From CBIFVZ01 sp966185765 (GTDB lineage Bacteria; Pseudomonadota; Gammaproteobacteria; Enterobacterales; Enterobacteriaceae), in NCBI GenBank assembly GCA_966185765.1, contig CBIFVZ010000001.1, positions 1 to 64,000 on the forward strand: a DNA stretch of 64,000 bases, read 5' to 3'. How positions within the stretch are numbered: the first letter of the stretch is position 1; the number at the start of each line of letters is the position of its first letter. The position numbers and the translations under genes are program-made. Positions 26,305 through 34,571 of the stretch are shown piece after piece. Below the pieces are notes generated by a model. That model was not told where the DNA came from. It saw nothing but the letters and a program-made list of their open reading frames with translations, and did no database searches.

Positions 26305-26940
26305 ATGAAAAAGTTTGCAGTGGCACTTCTCGCATTAAGTTGTTTCTCTGGCGTGGCAGCGGCACATGAAGCAGGTGAATTCTTCCTGCGTGCCGGTAGC
26401 GCCACCGTGCGCCCGACTGAAGGTTCCGGTAGCGTATTGCCGGGTCTGGGCAGTTTTAACGTTAACAACAACACCCAGCTTGGTTTGACCTTCACCTATA
26501 TGGCAACCGATAACGTGGGTATCGAGTTGCTGGCAGCAACGCCTTTTCGCCATCGCGTAGGTGTAGGCGGTGTAGGTGAAATCGCCACTGTCAACCATCT
26601 GCCGCCGTCACTGATGGCACAGTGGTACTTTGGCAATTCCAGTAGCAAGGCGCGTCCGTATGTGGGGGTGGGTGTTAACTACACCAACTTCTTTAATGAG
26701 AAATTCAACAGCACCGGTAAAGGCGCTGGGCTTAGCGACCTGAGCCTCAGCGATTCATGGGGGGTTGCGGGCCAGGTGGGGATTGACTATCTGATTAACC
26801 GCGACTGGCTGATTAACGCCTCACTGTGGTACATGGATATTGATACCGACGTGAAATTTAAAGCGGGTGAAGAGCGTCATTCTGTCAGCACCCGTATCGA
26901 TCCGTGGGTGTTTATGTTCTCAGCCGGTTATCGCTTCTGA
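26305..26940 (+). CDS. ompW: Outer membrane protein W
   Basis: Small eight-stranded beta-barrel with a hydrophobic lateral gate; colicin S4 receptor in E. coli. The 211-residue precursor has the signal peptide MKKFAVALLALSCFSGVAAA, then HEAGEFFLRAGSATVRPTEG, the typical OmpW N terminus. The C terminus ends in the aromatic YRF recognised by the Bam complex. AAGGAAAGG precedes the ATG. Monocistronic, with its own strong terminator. Confidence 0.97.
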   Translation: MKKFAVALLALSCFSGVAAAHEAGEFFLRAGSATVRPTEGSGSVLPGLGSFNVNNNTQLGLTFTYMATDNVGIELLAATPFRHRVGVGGVGEIATVNHLPPSLMAQWYFGNSSSKARPYVGVGVNYTNFFNEKFNSTGKGAGLSDLSLSDSWGVAGQVGIDYLINRDWLINASLWYMDIDTDVKFKAGEERHSVSTRIDPWVFMFSAGYRF

Positions 26941-26963
26941 TTACTGCAGACATAACTTTTCTT

Positions 26964-26991
26964 AAGGGGGCAATTTATTGCCCCCTTTTAA
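26964..26991 (+). terminator. ompW terminator
   Basis: Stem AAGGGGGCAA / TTGCCCCCTT (26964-26973, 26979-26988) followed by TTA, 24 bp after the ompW stop. A strong stem that can serve both strands. Confidence 0.88.
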
Positions 26992-27162
26992 TTGTCTGAA
27001 AGCGGGATGTATTGTAGTGATAACAAACGCAGACCGTACGCAGATATGTTAACTGTTGTGAGCGTTAACGGCTTCCGGGCGGTAGTTATGCCAGGATGAA
27101 TCATGGGTAATTCTTAATTGGGTTGTAGATCCGCGTTTATGTTATCTCCTTTTTCACCTCGT

Positions 27163-27480
27163 TCAGTGATATTGCGCTGTTACGACTCCCACTGTTCTGG
27201 CATCGTTCATCCACTGCATGGACGTGGTGCCTTTGTTGGCAGGTAAAAGTCCTTGTGTTACAGGACTCACAGTGAGTGATGTTGTCTGCATCGTGCCATC
27301 AATGGCATGGCAGGTCGAGTAAACGTTATTGTGCTGTTTCGTCATCGAACAAACGCTTTCGACAAGCGCCCCCGAGAACGCAAGGGTTCCGTTAGTTTCA
27401 GCAAATGCGACTGTTGAGTTCATCATCCCTGACAGAAGTGCTCCCGTTGCGACCAGCGCAATGCGGTTGAGCATTTTCAT
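27163..27480 (-). CDS. Small secreted fimbrial-subunit-like protein
   Basis: A 105-residue protein with a clear signal peptide (MKMLNRIALVATGALLSGMMNSTVAFA, cleavage expected after AFA). The mature N terminus ETNGTLAFSGALVESVCSM resembles the first strand and first cysteine of chaperone-usher fimbrial subunits, and a second cysteine (STCHA) could make the usual disulfide. It is shorter than a normal pilin and no chaperone or usher gene is near, so assembly is doubtful. An AGGTTC stretch precedes the ATG. E. coli has yciGFE in this position instead. The function is unassigned. Confidence 0.65.
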   Translation of the reverse strand: MKMLNRIALVATGALLSGMMNSTVAFAETNGTLAFSGALVESVCSMTKQHNNVYSTCHAIDGTMQTTSLTVSPVTQGLLPANKGTTSMQWMNDARTVGVVTAQYH

Positions 27481-27721
27481 GATGAACCTCTGAAGGTTAA
27501 GGGTAAAACGTATTTGCTCTATATTATTGAGCGTAGGGGAAATTTATTTGCGAGGTGAGATTTTTCCCTATTCTGTGGACTGCAACGTTACCAATAAGCG
27601 CGAAACAATCATAGTGCGACGCGAGAGAATGGTAAGAAGAAGCAAACCGTGCTGAACAGTGCCATGCTGACAAGGAGGGGAGGGAGGTTTATGCAGAAAA
27701 CCGATTTACGCGCTGAACGTC

Positions 27722-27758
27722 GTAATAAAAATGCCGCCTGACAAGCAGGCGGCATTTT
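27722..27758 (-). terminator. trp operon end terminator
   Basis: A 13-bp perfect stem (27728-27740 with 27746-27758) enclosing ACAAG, immediately past the trpA stop. On the minus strand it is followed by TATTACG after four T residues of the stem. Corresponds to the E. coli trp t site. Confidence 0.88.
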
Positions 27759-27761
27759 ATT

Positions 27762-28571
27762 TTAACTGCGACAGGTCGCCGCTTTCATTCCTTGTACAAA
27801 TGTCTTCAGTTCGCTCAGCATTTGCTGCGGTTGTTGAAGATTTTTTTCAATGATTTTGACAACAGCGGAACCAGAAATTGCTCCTGCGGCGCCAGCATCG
27901 AGTGCGGCTCGTACTTGCGCCGGTTCTGAGATCCCAAAGCCCTGCAAAGGCGGTGCGGCGTGATATTCCGTCAATTTCTCTACCAGGTGATGCAGCGGCG
28001 TGCTGGCACGGTTTTCGGCACCGGTCACGCCCGTGCGTGACACGAGATACGTATAACCACGTCCATAAGAAGCCAGCTGGCGCAGTAGATCATCATCAGC
28101 GTTAGGCGGACAGATGAATATGGGGGCAATATCGTGGCGCAGCGCGGCCTGACGAAACGGTGCGGATTCTTCAACCGGTACGTCTGCCACCAGCACGGAA
28201 TCAACGCCTGCTTTAGCGCAGCGCGCGTAAAACTCATCAATACCGCCATTCCAAACCAGGTTGGCGTACATCAGAAGACCTATCGGCAGATCCGGGTATT
28301 TCTGGCGAATCGTTGCCAGCATTTCAAAACATTGCCCCGGTGTAGTGCCGGAGGCAAAAGCGCGCAGGGTCGCATTCTGAATTGTCGGGCCATCTGCCAG
28401 CGGGTCAGAGAACGGAATGCCTAACTCCAGGGAGTCAGCCCCGCCTTCAACCAATGCATCGATGATTTTCAGCGACTGCTCAGTAGAAGGATCGCCCAGC
28501 GTCACAAAAGGAACGAATGCACCTTCCTGGCGAGCCGCGAGGCGTTTAAACAGCTGTTCGTAGCGTTCCAT
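27762..28571 (-). CDS. trpA: Tryptophan synthase alpha chain
   Basis: Cleaves indole-3-glycerol phosphate to indole and glyceraldehyde 3-phosphate, passing indole through a tunnel to TrpB. At 269 residues it is one longer than E. coli. Both catalytic acids are in place, Glu49 (SLELG) and Asp60 (PLAD), as is the phosphate-binding GISEPAQV / GAISGSAVV region. Its ATG overlaps the trpB stop by one base (TGATG), which supports coupled translation and equal subunit amounts. Last gene of the operon. Confidence 0.98.
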   Translation of the reverse strand: MERYEQLFKRLAARQEGAFVPFVTLGDPSTEQSLKIIDALVEGGADSLELGIPFSDPLADGPTIQNATLRAFASGTTPGQCFEMLATIRQKYPDLPIGLLMYANLVWNGGIDEFYARCAKAGVDSVLVADVPVEESAPFRQAALRHDIAPIFICPPNADDDLLRQLASYGRGYTYLVSRTGVTGAENRASTPLHHLVEKLTEYHAAPPLQGFGISEPAQVRAALDAGAAGAISGSAVVKIIEKNLQQPQQMLSELKTFVQGMKAATCRS

Positions 28572-29764
28572 CAGATTTCCCCTCGTGCTTTCAGGATGTC
28601 GTGAACGGTGAAAATGTCTTTATCGCCGCGACCGGAGAGGTTAACCACCAGTAACTGCTCTTTTTCCGGGTTTTCGCGCATCATGCGCAGCGCGTGTGCC
28701 AGGGCGTGAGAGGACTCAAGGGCCGGTAGAATACCTTCGCGGCGGCACAATATCTGGAAGGCATCCAGCGCCTCATCATCGGTAATGGAAACGTAGTCCG
28801 CACGACCGGTGCTGTTGAGATGCGCATGCTGAGGTCCGACTGACGGGAAATCAAGACCGGCAGAAATGGAGTAGGACTCTTCAATCTGACCGTCTTCGGT
28901 CTGCATCATGGGCGATTTCATGCCGAAATAGATGCCGACGCGTCCGTGCTTGAGTGGTGCGCCGTGCTCGCCGGTCTCAATGCCATGCCCGGCTGGCTCC
29001 ACGCCAATTAATTGCACGGCGGTTTCATCAATAAAGTCGGCAAACATGCCAATGGCATTGGAGCCGCCACCCACGCAGGCAATCACGGCATCCGGCAGAC
29101 GGCCTTCTTTCTCAAGTATTTGCGCTTTGGTTTCTTCGCCGATCATGCGTTGAAATTCACGCACAATGGTTGGGAACGGATGTGGACCTGCGGCAGTGCC
29201 GAGCATGTAGTGTGCTTTTTCATAGCTGCCAGACCAGTCGCGCAGTGCTTCGTTACAGGCATCTTTAAGCGTGGCAGAACCACTATGTACAGGAATCACT
29301 TCTGCCCCCATCAGGCGCATACGAAACACGTTCGGCGACTGGCGCTCTACGTCTTTCGCACCCATGTAGATGCGACATTTCAGACCAAGCAGGGCACAGA
29401 CAATAGCCGAGGCGACACCGTGCTGACCTGCACCGGTTTCGGCGATGATTTCCGTTTTGCCCATACGCTTAGCCAGTAACGCCTGACCCAGTACCTGGTT
29501 CGTTTTGTGCGCACCGCCGTGCAGCAGGTCTTCGCGTTTGAGGTACAGCGTGGTACGGGTGCCTTCAGTGATATTGCGGCATTTGGTCAGCGCGGTTGGG
29601 CGGCCAGCGTAGTTTTTCAAAAGATCGGTAAACTGCGCCTGGAATTCCGGGTCGCTCTGAGCCTCCACGAAGGCGGCCTCAAGCTGGCGCAGGGCGGGCA
29701 TCAGAATCTGTGGCACGTACATGCCGCCAAATTCACCAAAATAGGGGTTCAGTAATGTGCTCAT
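28571..29764 (-). CDS. trpB: Tryptophan synthase beta chain
   Basis: PLP enzyme joining indole and serine to give tryptophan. At 397 residues it has the E. coli length. PLP Lys87 lies in GGAHKTNQ, catalytic Glu109 in AETGAGQHG, and the phosphate loop is GGGSNAIG. AAGGAAGAG stands before two tandem ATGs; the second (29764) gives MSTLLNPYFGEFGGMY, matching relatives. The open frame runs upstream to 29923 but lacks similarity. A 10-bp gap separates it from trpCF, and it overlaps trpA by one base. Confidence 0.98.
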   Translation of the reverse strand: MSTLLNPYFGEFGGMYVPQILMPALRQLEAAFVEAQSDPEFQAQFTDLLKNYAGRPTALTKCRNITEGTRTTLYLKREDLLHGGAHKTNQVLGQALLAKRMGKTEIIAETGAGQHGVASAIVCALLGLKCRIYMGAKDVERQSPNVFRMRLMGAEVIPVHSGSATLKDACNEALRDWSGSYEKAHYMLGTAAGPHPFPTIVREFQRMIGEETKAQILEKEGRLPDAVIACVGGGSNAIGMFADFIDETAVQLIGVEPAGHGIETGEHGAPLKHGRVGIYFGMKSPMMQTEDGQIEESYSISAGLDFPSVGPQHAHLNSTGRADYVSITDDEALDAFQILCRREGILPALESSHALAHALRMMRENPEKEQLLVVNLSGRGDKDIFTVHDILKARGEI

Positions 29765-29774
29765 CATCTCTTCC

Positions 29775-31139
29775 TTAGTAAGCCCGCAGGGTGCGAAACA
29801 CCGCTGCCAGCTTGTTAGCATCTTTAATTCCGGGTGCAGATTCCACGCCTGAGTTGAAATCCAGTCCGGCACAGCCCGCTTTTGCGGCCTCCACGCAGTT
29901 ATCTGCACCGAGTCCACCGGCAAGAATCACGTTATCCAGCCCGCTGGCTTCTGCGAGCAGTGACCAGTCAAAGCGCTGCCCGCTGCCGCCCTGGCCGTTA
30001 TCCAGCACATAGCGTTCAACGTTGCGCAGATTGCGCACGGGCAGTGTGTCGCCCACACTCAGTGCCTTCCAGATAGCGGTATATTCAGGGAGGGCGGCGC
30101 GAAGCGCATCAATATAAGCCTGGTCTTCGCGCCCATGCAGTTGTAGGGCGCTCAGGCGCAGGTCCTTCGCAAGCGTTGCCGCCTGAGCTACCGGCATGTC
30201 CCGGGTCACGCCGACGTAGCGCAGCGGCGCGCCAGCTATCACATCGCGTGCCTGTTCGGGTGTTACCGAGCGCGGGGATGACGGCACAAAAATCAGCCCT
30301 CCGTAAATGGCTCCGGCATCATAAGCGGCGCGAGCATCTTCAGCGCGTGTCAGGCCGCAGACTTTATTTTCACCGAGCAGCACACGCCGTACCGCCGCAG
30401 TCAGGTCGTCTTCTTCCATCAGAGCGGAGCCTATCAGGAAGCCGTTAGCAAAATGACTCAGCTCGCGCACGTTGGCGTAGCTGCTGATACCTGATTCACT
30501 AATGACCGTGACATTTGGCCCCAGCCGTGGCGCAAGCTCACGTGTGCGATTGAGATCAACAGACAGATCACGCAGATCGCGGTTGTTAATCCCAACGACT
30601 CTGGCCTCAAGACGAATAGCGCGCTCCAGCTCGTCTTCATTGCTGGCTTCGGTCAGTACGCCCATATTGAGGCTGTGAGCGACAGCGGCAAGCTGACGGT
30701 ACTCGTCGTCGTTAAGCACCGACAGCATCAGCAGGCAGGCGTCCGCCTGGTAGTGGCGCGCGAGGTAAATCTGGTACGGGTCAATGATAAAATCTTTGCA
30801 CAGCACAGGCTGACTCACAATACCGCTGACAATGGGCAGGAAATCGAAGCTACCCTGGAAATATTTCTCATCGGTCAGCACTGAAACGGCGGAGGCGTAG
30901 TCTTTATAAACGCCCGCAATACGTGCCGGGTCAAAGTCATCACGGATAAGCCCTTTAGACGGTGAGGCTTTTTTACACTCAAGGATAAATGCCGTGCGCG
31001 TACCGGCGAGCGCGTCATAGAAGTTGCGCGTACTTGGGACGATATCATTCTGAAACGTAGCCAGGGGCTGCTGCGCTTTGCGCGCCTTAAGCCAGATAGC
31101 CTTATCTGAAACAATTTTTGCTAAAACCGTGTCCTTCAT
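29775..31139 (-). CDS. trpC: Bifunctional IGP synthase / PRA isomerase
   Basis: Fused TrpC-TrpF of 454 residues, the enterobacterial arrangement. The N-terminal domain (about 1-256) is indole-3-glycerol-phosphate synthase with FILECKKASPSKG, FQGSFDFLP and VVGINNRDL; the C-terminal domain (about 257-454) is phosphoribosylanthranilate isomerase with catalytic Cys in VCGLTR and the acid in LDFNSGVE. It performs the two steps before tryptophan synthase. The ATG at 31139 fits MKDTVLAKIV; an upstream ATG at 31241 would overlap trpD. It begins 7 bp after the trpD stop. Confidence 0.98.
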   Translation of the reverse strand: MKDTVLAKIVSDKAIWLKARKAQQPLATFQNDIVPSTRNFYDALAGTRTAFILECKKASPSKGLIRDDFDPARIAGVYKDYASAVSVLTDEKYFQGSFDFLPIVSGIVSQPVLCKDFIIDPYQIYLARHYQADACLLMLSVLNDDEYRQLAAVAHSLNMGVLTEASNEDELERAIRLEARVVGINNRDLRDLSVDLNRTRELAPRLGPNVTVISESGISSYANVRELSHFANGFLIGSALMEEDDLTAAVRRVLLGENKVCGLTRAEDARAAYDAGAIYGGLIFVPSSPRSVTPEQARDVIAGAPLRYVGVTRDMPVAQAATLAKDLRLSALQLHGREDQAYIDALRAALPEYTAIWKALSVGDTLPVRNLRNVERYVLDNGQGGSGQRFDWSLLAEASGLDNVILAGGLGADNCVEAAKAGCAGLDFNSGVESAPGIKDANKLAAVFRTLRAY

Positions 31140-31146
31140 CTGAGCC

Positions 31147-32145
31147 TTATCCTCTCGATGCCAGTGCAGTAACGCGGGAATAAGCTTCACCGCTGCGCAC
31201 CACTTCCAGCGCGTGGCTGGCGTTTTCGCGTAAATTCTCATGACCGTGCAGGCGCATTAACATTGCGACGTTGGCAGCCACAGCGGACTCGTGGGCAATG
31301 TCACCTTTACCTTGTAACAGGCGCGCCAGAATGTCACGGTTTTCTTCCGGTGAACCGCCTGCCAGCGCGTCTTTGGCGTAAGGGGCAAGACCGAAGTCGG
31401 CTGCGCTCAGTTGATAGTTGTCGATAGCACCGTTGTTAAGCTCAGCGACCAGCGTTGGGGCGTGAAGGGATACTTCGTCCATGCCGCCGCTGTGTACTAC
31501 CGCGGCACGCTGGTAACCCAACACTTTGAGCGTTTCGGCAATGGGCTGTACCAGTTCGGAGCTGTAAACGCCAATCAGTGCCAGCGGCGGATGTGCCGGG
31601 TTAATGAGCGGCCCGAGCACGTTAAACAGCGTGCGTGTTTTTAACTGCTGGCGTACCGGCATCGCATGGCGAAACCCGGTGTGATACTGCGGCGCAAACA
31701 GAAAGCAGACGCCCAGTTCGTCAAGCGCTTTGCGTGACGCCTGCGCGCTCATATCAAGTTTAATGCCAAATGCGGCCAACAGATCGGAGGAGCCTGAGCG
31801 GCTGGAGACGCTGCGGTTACCGTGTTTGGCAACTTTCATCCCGCAGGCGGCGGCAACAAAGGCGCTGGCGGTTGAAATATTGATGCTGTTACTGCCGTCA
31901 CCGCCGGTGCCGACAATGTCGGTAAAGGTGTAGTCCGGGCGCGGAAACGGCTCGGCGTCGTCCAACAGGGCGAAGGCGGCACCGGCAATCTCAAGCGGGT
32001 CTTCGCCACGTATTTTCATGCTGATAAGCGCAGCTGCCAGCTGGCCTGGCTCCAGCTCACCGCGCACGATGGCAGTAAACAGCGCGCGACTTTCATCCAG
32101 GGTGAGCACCTGAGACTCATAAAGTTTTTCTAAAATCGGTTGCAT
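31147..32145 (-). CDS. trpD: Anthranilate phosphoribosyltransferase, unfused
   Basis: Transfers phosphoribose from PRPP to anthranilate. A stand-alone 332-residue protein with the PRPP loop GTGGDGSNSINIST, the KHGNRSVSSRSGSSD segment and the anthranilate-site HSGGMDE. In E. coli, Salmonella and Klebsiella this domain is fused behind the TrpG glutaminase; here the two genes are separate with a 17-bp gap containing the trpD ribosome-binding site (AAGGAAGAGGGAAAG). This is the arrangement known from Serratia, Yersinia and similar genera. Confidence 0.97.
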   Translation of the reverse strand: MQPILEKLYESQVLTLDESRALFTAIVRGELEPGQLAAALISMKIRGEDPLEIAGAAFALLDDAEPFPRPDYTFTDIVGTGGDGSNSINISTASAFVAAACGMKVAKHGNRSVSSRSGSSDLLAAFGIKLDMSAQASRKALDELGVCFLFAPQYHTGFRHAMPVRQQLKTRTLFNVLGPLINPAHPPLALIGVYSSELVQPIAETLKVLGYQRAAVVHSGGMDEVSLHAPTLVAELNNGAIDNYQLSAADFGLAPYAKDALAGGSPEENRDILARLLQGKGDIAHESAVAANVAMLMRLHGHENLRENASHALEVVRSGEAYSRVTALASRG

Positions 32146-32162
32146 TGTGCTTTCCCTCTTCC

Positions 32163-32741
32163 TTACGCCAGCGCCCAGGCCAGTGTTTGCTCAAGCAGCG
32201 TTGCTCCCTGAGTGGTTAAAATTGACTCCGGGTGAAACTGAAAGCCGCAGACCCGGTCAGCGTCATGGCGTACCGCCATGACCATGCCGTTGAATTGCGC
32301 CGTGACTTTAAGCTGTGCTGGAATGCGGCTACCCACCAGCGAGTGGTAACGCGCTACCGGAAGTGGCGAGCTTAACCCGGCAAACATGGCTTCACCGTCG
32401 TGCTCAACGGCAGAGGCTTTACCATGCAGGATTTCACCGGCCTGACCAACATAGCCGCCGTAAGCCTCAACGATGGCCTGGTGACCGAGACAAATACCGA
32501 TAATCGGCAGCTTGCCGCGCAAATGGGCAAGTAGCTCAGGCATACAGCCTGCGTCAGACGGTGCGCCAGGGCCGGGTGAGAGCATCAGCACGGGTTTTTC
32601 CAGTTCAGACAGGCGAGCCAGAATGGTGTCAATCGCGACCTGGTTGCGGTAAATCACCACGCGGTGGCCGCTGGCGCGCAGTTGATCTACCAGGTTGTAG
32701 GTAAAGGAGTCCACATTATCGAGCAGCAGAATATCAGCCAT
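32163..32741 (-). CDS. trpG: Anthranilate synthase glutaminase subunit, unfused
   Basis: Class I glutamine amidotransferase that supplies ammonia to TrpE. The 192-residue protein has the nucleophile Cys84 in GICLGHQ, the oxyanion loop SPGPGAPSDAG and the catalytic His170 and Glu172 in FHPES. It stops right after the glutaminase fold (AWALA), so it is a free subunit and not a truncated TrpGD. Its ATG overlaps the trpE stop by one base, so anthranilate synthase subunits are coupled in translation. Confidence 0.97.
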   Translation of the reverse strand: MADILLLDNVDSFTYNLVDQLRASGHRVVIYRNQVAIDTILARLSELEKPVLMLSPGPGAPSDAGCMPELLAHLRGKLPIIGICLGHQAIVEAYGGYVGQAGEILHGKASAVEHDGEAMFAGLSSPLPVARYHSLVGSRIPAQLKVTAQFNGMVMAVRHDADRVCGFQFHPESILTTQGATLLEQTLAWALA

Positions 32742-34303
32742 CAGAAGGTCTCCTTTGCGTGATGCGCGGTGGCAATCGCACGCAATACCGCGCGCGCTTT
32801 GTTACGGGTTTCGTCAGCTTCGGCCTGCGGCACCGAATCCAGCACCACACCAGCACCAGCCTGTACGGTAGCAACACCATCTTCGACGTAAGCGGAGCGG
32901 ATAACAATGCAGGTGTCCAGGTCGCCGTGGGCCGTGAAATAACCGACGGCACCGCCGTAGCTGCCGCGACGGCAACCTTCAGCGTTGGCGATAAGCTGCA
33001 TCGCACGCACTTTAGGTGCACCGCTCAGGGTGCCCATGTTCATGCAGGCGCGATAGGCGTGCAGGGCATCAAGGTCGTGACGCAGTTCGCCGACCACGCG
33101 GGAAACGAGGTGCATCACAAAGGAGTAGCGGTCAACCTTGGTGAGATCGGCTACATAGCGGCTGCCTGGGGTGCAGATGCGTGCCAGATCATTACGGGCC
33201 AGATCGACCAGCATCAGGTGCTCAGACAGTTCTTTATGGTCAGTGCGCATCTCGAGTTCAATGCGGCTGTCGAGATCCCGGTCCAGCTCGCCGTTAGCGC
33301 GGCGTCCGCGCGGACGGGTACCGGCAATGGGGTAAATTTCAATCTGGCGCTGGCGGGATTCGTATTTGAGCGAACTTTCCGGCGAGGCACCAAACAGCGT
33401 GAAGTCATTATCCTGCATATAGAACATATACGGACTGGGGTTGCTCTTCTTCAGCGTCTGATAGGCCGCCAGCGGTGATGGGCAAGGCAGGGAGAAGCGG
33501 CGAGACGGCACAACCTGGAAGATTTCACCAATGCGGATGGCCTGCTGCATCTGGCTGACTACCGCGCCGTATTCTTCATCGCTCTGGTTGCAACTAAGCG
33601 CCATGCTCTCAAGTTTCTGTACCGGCAGCTCCACGCTGATGTGGTGCATCTGTTCGGCCAGTGCAGCAATACGCTGCGTCAGACGCACGCGCTCAGCATC
33701 AAGTGGCGTGAACAGGCTTGCCTGTACGCGGGTGGATTGTTGCTTGTGGTCAACCACCAGCAGCGTTTCCGCGAGATAAAAGCAGTAATCCGGGCAGCGG
33801 TTTTCCTGGCGCAGCGCAGGCAGGTCTTCAAATCCCGCGACCAGGTCATAGGCAAACAGGCCGCCGAAGAACATCGCCTCACGCTCATCTTGCGGCACGC
33901 TGACCAGCGTCTGGAGAATACGCAGCGCGTCGAATACCGACAGCGACTGTAAGCGGCTGTCTTCATCAAGCGAGTTGTCCGGCACCGGGAAGGTCAGCTC
34001 GCGTCTTTGCGCTAAGGGGGTGTTGGTCACCTCGGAGGGCAGTGCAGCATCCAGAAGAGGGAGCAGTGCGCAGCCATTTGCTGACAGCGCCTGTACCGTC
34101 ACGCGGTTGCCGAGGGCCGTAATACGCAGTGCGCTGTCGGCCAGCAGCAGGCTTTTGAGATCGTCCTTGCTGTCAATATCGGCAGACTCCAGCAGCAACG
34201 TGGCCGGGCGTGCACCGCACAGCTGGTGAAACAGCGCGGTGGGGTTTTCGCAATACGGGGCGGCGAGGGTAATCAGTTCCAGCGCCGGTTTTGCATGTTC
34301 CAT
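32741..34303 (-). CDS. trpE: Anthranilate synthase component I
   Basis: Converts chorismate and ammonia to anthranilate, the committed step. At 520 residues it equals E. coli TrpE. The tryptophan feedback site LLESADIDSKDD is intact near residue 40, and the chorismate-binding domain shows IAGTRPRG, RTDHKELSEHLMLVDLARND and GTLSGAPK. GGAAGG precedes the ATG at 34303. The frame is open back to 34411 through the attenuator, but that extension is leader RNA. It is first after the trp leader. Confidence 0.98.
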   Translation of the reverse strand: MEHAKPALELITLAAPYCENPTALFHQLCGARPATLLLESADIDSKDDLKSLLLADSALRITALGNRVTVQALSANGCALLPLLDAALPSEVTNTPLAQRRELTFPVPDNSLDEDSRLQSLSVFDALRILQTLVSVPQDEREAMFFGGLFAYDLVAGFEDLPALRQENRCPDYCFYLAETLLVVDHKQQSTRVQASLFTPLDAERVRLTQRIAALAEQMHHISVELPVQKLESMALSCNQSDEEYGAVVSQMQQAIRIGEIFQVVPSRRFSLPCPSPLAAYQTLKKSNPSPYMFYMQDNDFTLFGASPESSLKYESRQRQIEIYPIAGTRPRGRRANGELDRDLDSRIELEMRTDHKELSEHLMLVDLARNDLARICTPGSRYVADLTKVDRYSFVMHLVSRVVGELRHDLDALHAYRACMNMGTLSGAPKVRAMQLIANAEGCRRGSYGGAVGYFTAHGDLDTCIVIRSAYVEDGVATVQAGAGVVLDSVPQAEADETRNKARAVLRAIATAHHAKETF

Positions 34304-34327
34304 AAGACCTTCCCAAATTTTGTTCAT

Positions 34328-34351
34328 AAAAAAGCCCGCATCGTGGCGGGC
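34328..34351 (-). terminator. trp attenuator (3:4 terminator hairpin)
   Basis: On the minus strand GCCCGC-CACGAT-GCGGGC is followed by TTTTTT (34334-34351 stem, T-run to 34328). It sits 45 bp beyond the trpL stop and before trpE, which is the position and shape of the E. coli attenuator. It stops transcription when the leader peptide is translated fully. Confidence 0.95.
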
Positions 34352-34395
34352 CAGGTATCTGCATTGCATACGCAAGTGCGAGCACGCTGTCCCAT

Positions 34396-34443
34396 TCAGG
34401 AAGTGCGCCACCAGCGATTATGCGTAACGGTAATGTGTTTCAT
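34396..34443 (-). CDS. trpL: trp leader peptide
   Basis: A 15-codon ORF on the minus strand encodes MKHITVTHNRWWRTS. The tandem tryptophans and the C-terminal RWWRTS match E. coli (GWWRTS), while the N-terminal half is different. Ribosome stalling at Trp-Trp when charged tRNA-Trp is scarce allows the antiterminator and blocks the attenuator. GAAGG lies 9-13 bases upstream of the ATG, within a 9-base segment (34447-34455) complementary to 34353-34361, so the start region can be hidden after synthesis of the leader RNA. Confidence 0.95.
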   Translation of the reverse strand: MKHITVTHNRWWRTS

Positions 34444-34471
34444 GATCAGATACCTTCATTGTGTGAACTTG

Positions 34472-34506
34472 CGTACTAGTTAACTGGTTCGGGCGAGTAA
34501 TGTCAA
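34472..34506 (-). promoter_or_regulatory. trp promoter and TrpR operator
   Basis: On the minus strand TTGACA (34501-34506), a 17-bp spacer and TTAACT (34478-34483). The operator CGAACCAGTTAACTAGTACG (34472-34491) covers the -10 element and keeps the symmetric CTAGTTAACTAG-type core of the TrpR site with a few changes in one half. Repression by TrpR-tryptophan is inferred from this near identity. Confidence 0.93.
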
Positions 34507-34571
34507 TAGCGATTTTTCAATATCAGACGGTTATGATGGTGCTTTATGATGCGAATAATCCGGGAGACGCT

